Shown: positions 6,616 to 7,868 of the stretch, piece by piece | Layout of the letters: each line of letters starts with the position of its first letter | Numbering within the stretch: position 1 is the first letter of the stretch | NCBI GenBank assembly: GCA_015494435.1 | Contig: WGBH01000039.1 | Span: 1-7,868 of the forward strand | DNA from: Thiotrichaceae bacterium | GTDB taxonomy: Bacteria > Pseudomonadota > Gammaproteobacteria > Thiotrichales > Thiotrichaceae | Direction: 5' to 3' | Length of the DNA stretch: 7,868 bases | Position numbers and translations under genes: made by a program | Notes under the pieces: generated by a model | Seen by the model: the letters and a program-made list of their open reading frames with translations, nothing else | Databases searched by the model: none | What the model was told of the DNA's origin: nothing

Positions 6616-6628
6616 GCCTGTAGGCAAT
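6613..6628. promoter_or_regulatory. Palindrome over the transcription start (operator)
   Basis: ATTGCC-TGTA-GGCAAT is a perfect 6-4-6 inverted repeat overlapping the -10 box and the predicted start point of the rightward promoter. A protein bound here would block polymerase directly. It could also form a small hairpin at the 5' end of the RNA. Confidence 0.6.
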
Positions 6629-6640
6629 TTGATATTGATG

Positions 6641-6722
6641 ATCGCCGCGGGCGTCGGGATGCCGCCACACGCGCGCGAGTTGGGATAATAACGCCCAAAC
6701 GGGTGAGGTCCGTTCTGGGGAC
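6641..6722 (+). other. GC-rich, potentially structured leader
   Basis: This stretch of the predicted 5' untranslated RNA is much richer in G and C than its surroundings, including an alternating CGCGCGCG run at 6670-6677. Downstream, TTGGG (6680-6684) can pair with CCCAA (6694-6698), and AACGG (6698-6702) with CCGTT (6710-6714). An alternative is GTCC (6708-6711) with GGAC (6719-6722), which would exclude the second hairpin. Mutually exclusive pairings are what an RNA switch would show, but I recognise no known riboswitch or ribozyme. Confidence 0.4.
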
Positions 6723-6747
6723 TGTTCTTTGATATTGTGGTTAATCC

Positions 6748-6758
6748 TGCGCTTTATA
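6748..6758 (-). promoter_or_regulatory. ATAAAGCGCA motif, inverted copy upstream of small regulator gene
   Basis: TGCGCTTTATA on the plus strand is the exact 11-base reverse complement of TATAAAGCGCA at 7071-7081. It lies 35 bases before the start codon at 6794, inside the transcribed leader. With the two direct copies after the gene it brackets the small helix-turn-helix gene. Confidence 0.55.
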
Positions 6759-6793
6759 GGGTGTGGTACGTAGTTTTGAAAGGCTGGTAAGTT

Positions 6794-7036
6794 ATGGATT
6801 TTACACCTTTTTTAATGGACGTCAAGCGAGTTGAACAAACTCTCATCGATGAGAGAATTAAAGTTTTAGAAAAGTTTATAGAAACGATCTTGACCGAAAG
6901 AGAGAAAAAACTTTTATTAAAGTTTTTTAATAAAGAGCAAAATATTAATATTAATGATATCGAAAGGAAGATAGCAAAGATTATGAAAGTTTGTAGAACA
7001 AATATTTCTGATCATTTAAAAGCTATGGCATTATAA
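6794..7036 (+). CDS. Small helix-turn-helix protein, probable regulator
   Basis: An 80-residue product. The N-terminal half is helical and charged (VEQTLIDERIKVLEKFIETI). The C-terminal half starts LTEREKKLLLKFF, like the first helix of a LuxR/sigma-region-4-type domain. It then has an IERKIAKIMKVCRTNISDHL segment with helix-turn-helix spacing: I-A-x-x-M-x-V, four residues, then I-S-x-H-L. It probably binds DNA. It is the first gene of the rightward unit, downstream of a good promoter with an overlapping palindrome, and is flanked by ATAAAGCGCA motifs, so autoregulation is plausible. AAAGG lies 10 bases before the ATG, a weak, long spacing. The gene is very AT-rich, more so than the gene after it. 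No exact family recognised. Confidence 0.72.
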   Translation: MDFTPFLMDVKRVEQTLIDERIKVLEKFIETILTEREKKLLLKFFNKEQNININDIERKIAKIMKVCRTNISDHLKAMAL

Positions 7037-7052
7037 ATATTTAAACAAATTA

Positions 7053-7081
7053 ATAAAGCGCATCACATCGTATAAAGCGCA
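7053..7081 (+). repeat. Two direct ATAAAGCGCA repeats, 19-bp period
   Basis: ATAAAGCGCA occurs at 7053-7062 and again at 7072-7081, in the 85-base gap between the two rightward genes. The 19-bp period is close to two helical turns, placing both on nearly the same DNA face. Two tandem TAATCAT copies follow at 7093-7106. This gap may hold a regulated internal promoter for the next gene, but I see no good -35/-10 pair. Confidence 0.6.
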
Positions 7082-7121
7082 GGATAAGGTTTTAATCATT
7101 AATCATTTTTTGGAGAAAATC

Positions 7122-7610
7122 ATGAAAGAGCAAAAACAGGAAAACCGTTATAATATCGTTCAAAATATCGTAGTTTGGTGTGACGGCAGGAATAAACCCG
7201 CAAAAAAAGATGAGGATTATGAAGCAAAGATGAAACTTCATGAATTTGAAGTTACTATTGATATGCCGAGACACTTAACACTTGAGCAAATTAAACAGGT
7301 TATAACGACGAGTAATAGCCCTCGTGTGGCGATTCAATCATCTATCAGAGCGATTTACCAAAATGACGAAGAAATCGAGAAGCTCGTTAAGCGAGAATAC
7401 AAAACGACTTTCGAGGCGCTGTATGAGAAAACCGAAAGGAAGAGCAAGAAGAAAGAGGAAACAGCGCTCGAGGCGATCACCGCTGGAGCGATTAGTTGGC
7501 CGAAAGCTGTTGAAAGCATGGGACTAGAGAAGGCAACAGCCCTCTTTAAGGCCATGCAATGGAATATTCCCGAAGACGCCTCAAATGAGGACGCCGACGA
7601 AACGAAATAA
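7122..7610 (+). CDS. Charged phage protein of unknown function
   Basis: A 162-residue product beginning MKEQKQENRYNIVQNIVVW. The ATG at 7122 has GGAG 7 bases upstream; the in-frame TTG at 7110 overlaps that ribosome site and is rejected. The N-terminal half contains beta-type and mixed sequence (KLHEFEVTIDMPRHLTLEQI). A highly charged Lys/Glu helix follows at about residues 85-120 (EKLVKREYK, KTERKSKKKEE). The C-terminal part AITAGAISWPKAVESMGLEK looks like a small helical module, and the tail is acidic (EDASNEDADETK). No signal peptide or membrane segment. GC is higher than in the preceding regulator gene. It is the last gene before a strong terminator. I do not recognise a family. Confidence 0.75.
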   Translation: MKEQKQENRYNIVQNIVVWCDGRNKPAKKDEDYEAKMKLHEFEVTIDMPRHLTLEQIKQVITTSNSPRVAIQSSIRAIYQNDEEIEKLVKREYKTTFEALYEKTERKSKKKEETALEAITAGAISWPKAVESMGLEKATALFKAMQWNIPEDASNEDADETK

Positions 7611-7618
7611 CCCTAACC

Positions 7619-7652
7619 AACCCGGGGTAGCGAAAGCTACTTCGGGTTTTTT
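7619..7652 (+). terminator. Rho-independent terminator of the rightward unit
   Basis: A 13-bp stem pairs AACCCGGGGTAGC (7619-7631) with GCTACTTCGGGTT (7636-7648); two of the pairs are G-T wobbles. A GAAA tetraloop closes it and a run of T follows (7647-7652). It starts 8 bases after the stop codon at 7610. The wobbles make it stronger as RNA in the rightward sense than in the leftward sense. Confidence 0.92.
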
Positions 7653-7792
7653 ATTGCCTCGATCGTTAAGCTGAAAAATAAGTAAAACACATTAGCCTCT
7701 TAGTAGAATAGGGCGATAAGATGAAATGAAAAACGAATATATAAATTTTATATTTCTATAGACCTATAAAGCTATTTTTATATTAAAATATA
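7653..7792. other. AT-rich non-coding stretch
   Basis: No gene is supported here. The sequence is mostly A and T with local palindromic runs (ATATAAATTTTATAT at 7739-7753). CCTATAAAGC at 7763-7772 matches the inverse of 6751-6760 over 10 bases, making it a truncated fourth copy of the motif that flanks the small regulator gene. Confidence 0.45.
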
Positions 7793-7867
7793 TCACCTCC
7801 CCCTGTATTTTTCCGCTCGTTGTTGGTCTCTTAGGTTAGCTTTTTGCTTCTTAGTCTTTTTTCTAAG
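7793..7867 (-). CDS. Possible C-terminal end of a convergent gene
   Basis: On the minus strand one frame is open from the right edge to a TGA at 7793-7795, coding 24 residues that include LRKKTKKQKANLRDQQRAEK and end in RGR. Eleven of the 24 are Lys or Arg, as in tails of nucleic-acid-binding proteins. It would be convergent with the rightward unit. The fragment is short and could be chance; a T-rich strand gives Lys-rich readings easily. Confidence 0.3.
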   Translation of the reverse strand, partial: LRKKTKKQKANLRDQQRAEKYRGR

Positions 7868-7868
7868 G

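Larger units (their letters stand above)
6142..6793. other. Divergent intergenic control region rich in repeats and palindromes
   Basis: About 650 bases without a convincing gene, between two operons that point away from each other. It contains several inverted repeats, a long potential hairpin, a good rightward promoter and a GC-rich leader, each listed separately. Two 9-bp inverted copies (TACGAAATT at 6146-6154, AATTTCGTA at 6231-6239) and two CGCCGGT copies (6213-6219, 6257-6263) add to the pattern. The density of structure fits a phage regulatory switch, a packaging site next to a terminase-like gene, or a replication origin. I saw no DnaA-box consensus. Confidence 0.7.

Noticed and set aside
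6638..6688. 16-codon leader peptide (ATG at 6638, ending in TAATAA)
   Set aside because: There is no ribosome site at useful spacing, and the GC-rich codons are better explained by the leader's composition. The longer version from 6605 starts inside the -10 box.
6328..6748. 10-bp inverted repeat AGGATTAACC (6328-6337) and GGTTAATCCT (6739-6748)
   Set aside because: A single 10-mer pair over a region this long is not far from chance, and it does not extend.
6142..6793. tRNA, CRISPR array or retron RNA in the long intergenic region
   Set aside because: No T-loop GTTCGA-type motif, no regular repeat-spacer pattern, and no reverse transcriptase gene in the window.
7792..7800. Perfect Shine-Dalgarno GGAGGTGAT on the minus strand
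   Set aside because: No ATG, GTG or TTG follows at a suitable distance before stops appear; it probably belongs to the end of the edge reading frame or is chance.

Overview
This window looks like part of a phage or prophage genome. It holds two divergent transcription units separated by about 650 bases of non-coding DNA dense in repeats. The host cannot be fixed from sequence alone. The AT-rich genes, a signal peptide ending in A-Q, and Ser/Thr/Asn-rich beta proteins would suit a Bacteroidota-like or related host. However, nearly every gene has a clear Shine-Dalgarno sequence (AAGGAG, GGAG, AGGA), which is unusual for Bacteroidota, so this stays a guess.

Leftward unit (minus strand, 6141 down to 1): nine complete genes plus one running off the left edge, all joined by 1-4 base overlaps (ATGA, TAATG) or gaps under 10 bases. 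In order of transcription they are: a helix-turn-helix protein resembling phage terminase small subunits; a small beta-rich protein; an 841-residue secreted SGNH hydrolase with a C-terminal concanavalin-like domain; a small membrane protein; a zinc-ribbon-like phage protein; a two-helix holin-like protein; a membrane-anchored coiled-coil protein; a double-anchored periplasmic-type protein; a three-helix membrane protein; a T4-type lysozyme (GH24); and the start of an unknown gene. The late part reads as a lysis/envelope module, with an endolysin that has no export signal and several small membrane proteins that could release it. The genes at 2055-2706 are clearly richer in GC than both flanks, suggesting a mosaic insertion.

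Intergenic region (6142-6793): it holds a 29-bp near-perfect dyad, a 14-bp perfect palindrome, a 9-bp repeat in three copies (two of them forming a long hairpin), a good rightward sigma-70-type promoter with a palindrome over its start point, and a GC-rich leader with potential hairpins. This is the most information-rich part of the window.

Rightward unit (plus strand): an 80-residue helix-turn-helix protein and a 162-residue charged protein of unknown function, closed by a strong Rho-independent terminator with a GAAA loop. An ATAAAGCGCA motif flanks the small regulator gene, once inverted in its leader and twice directly after it, with a partial fourth copy beyond the terminator. That makes a plausible operator set. 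The right edge is AT-rich and may contain the tail of a convergent gene.
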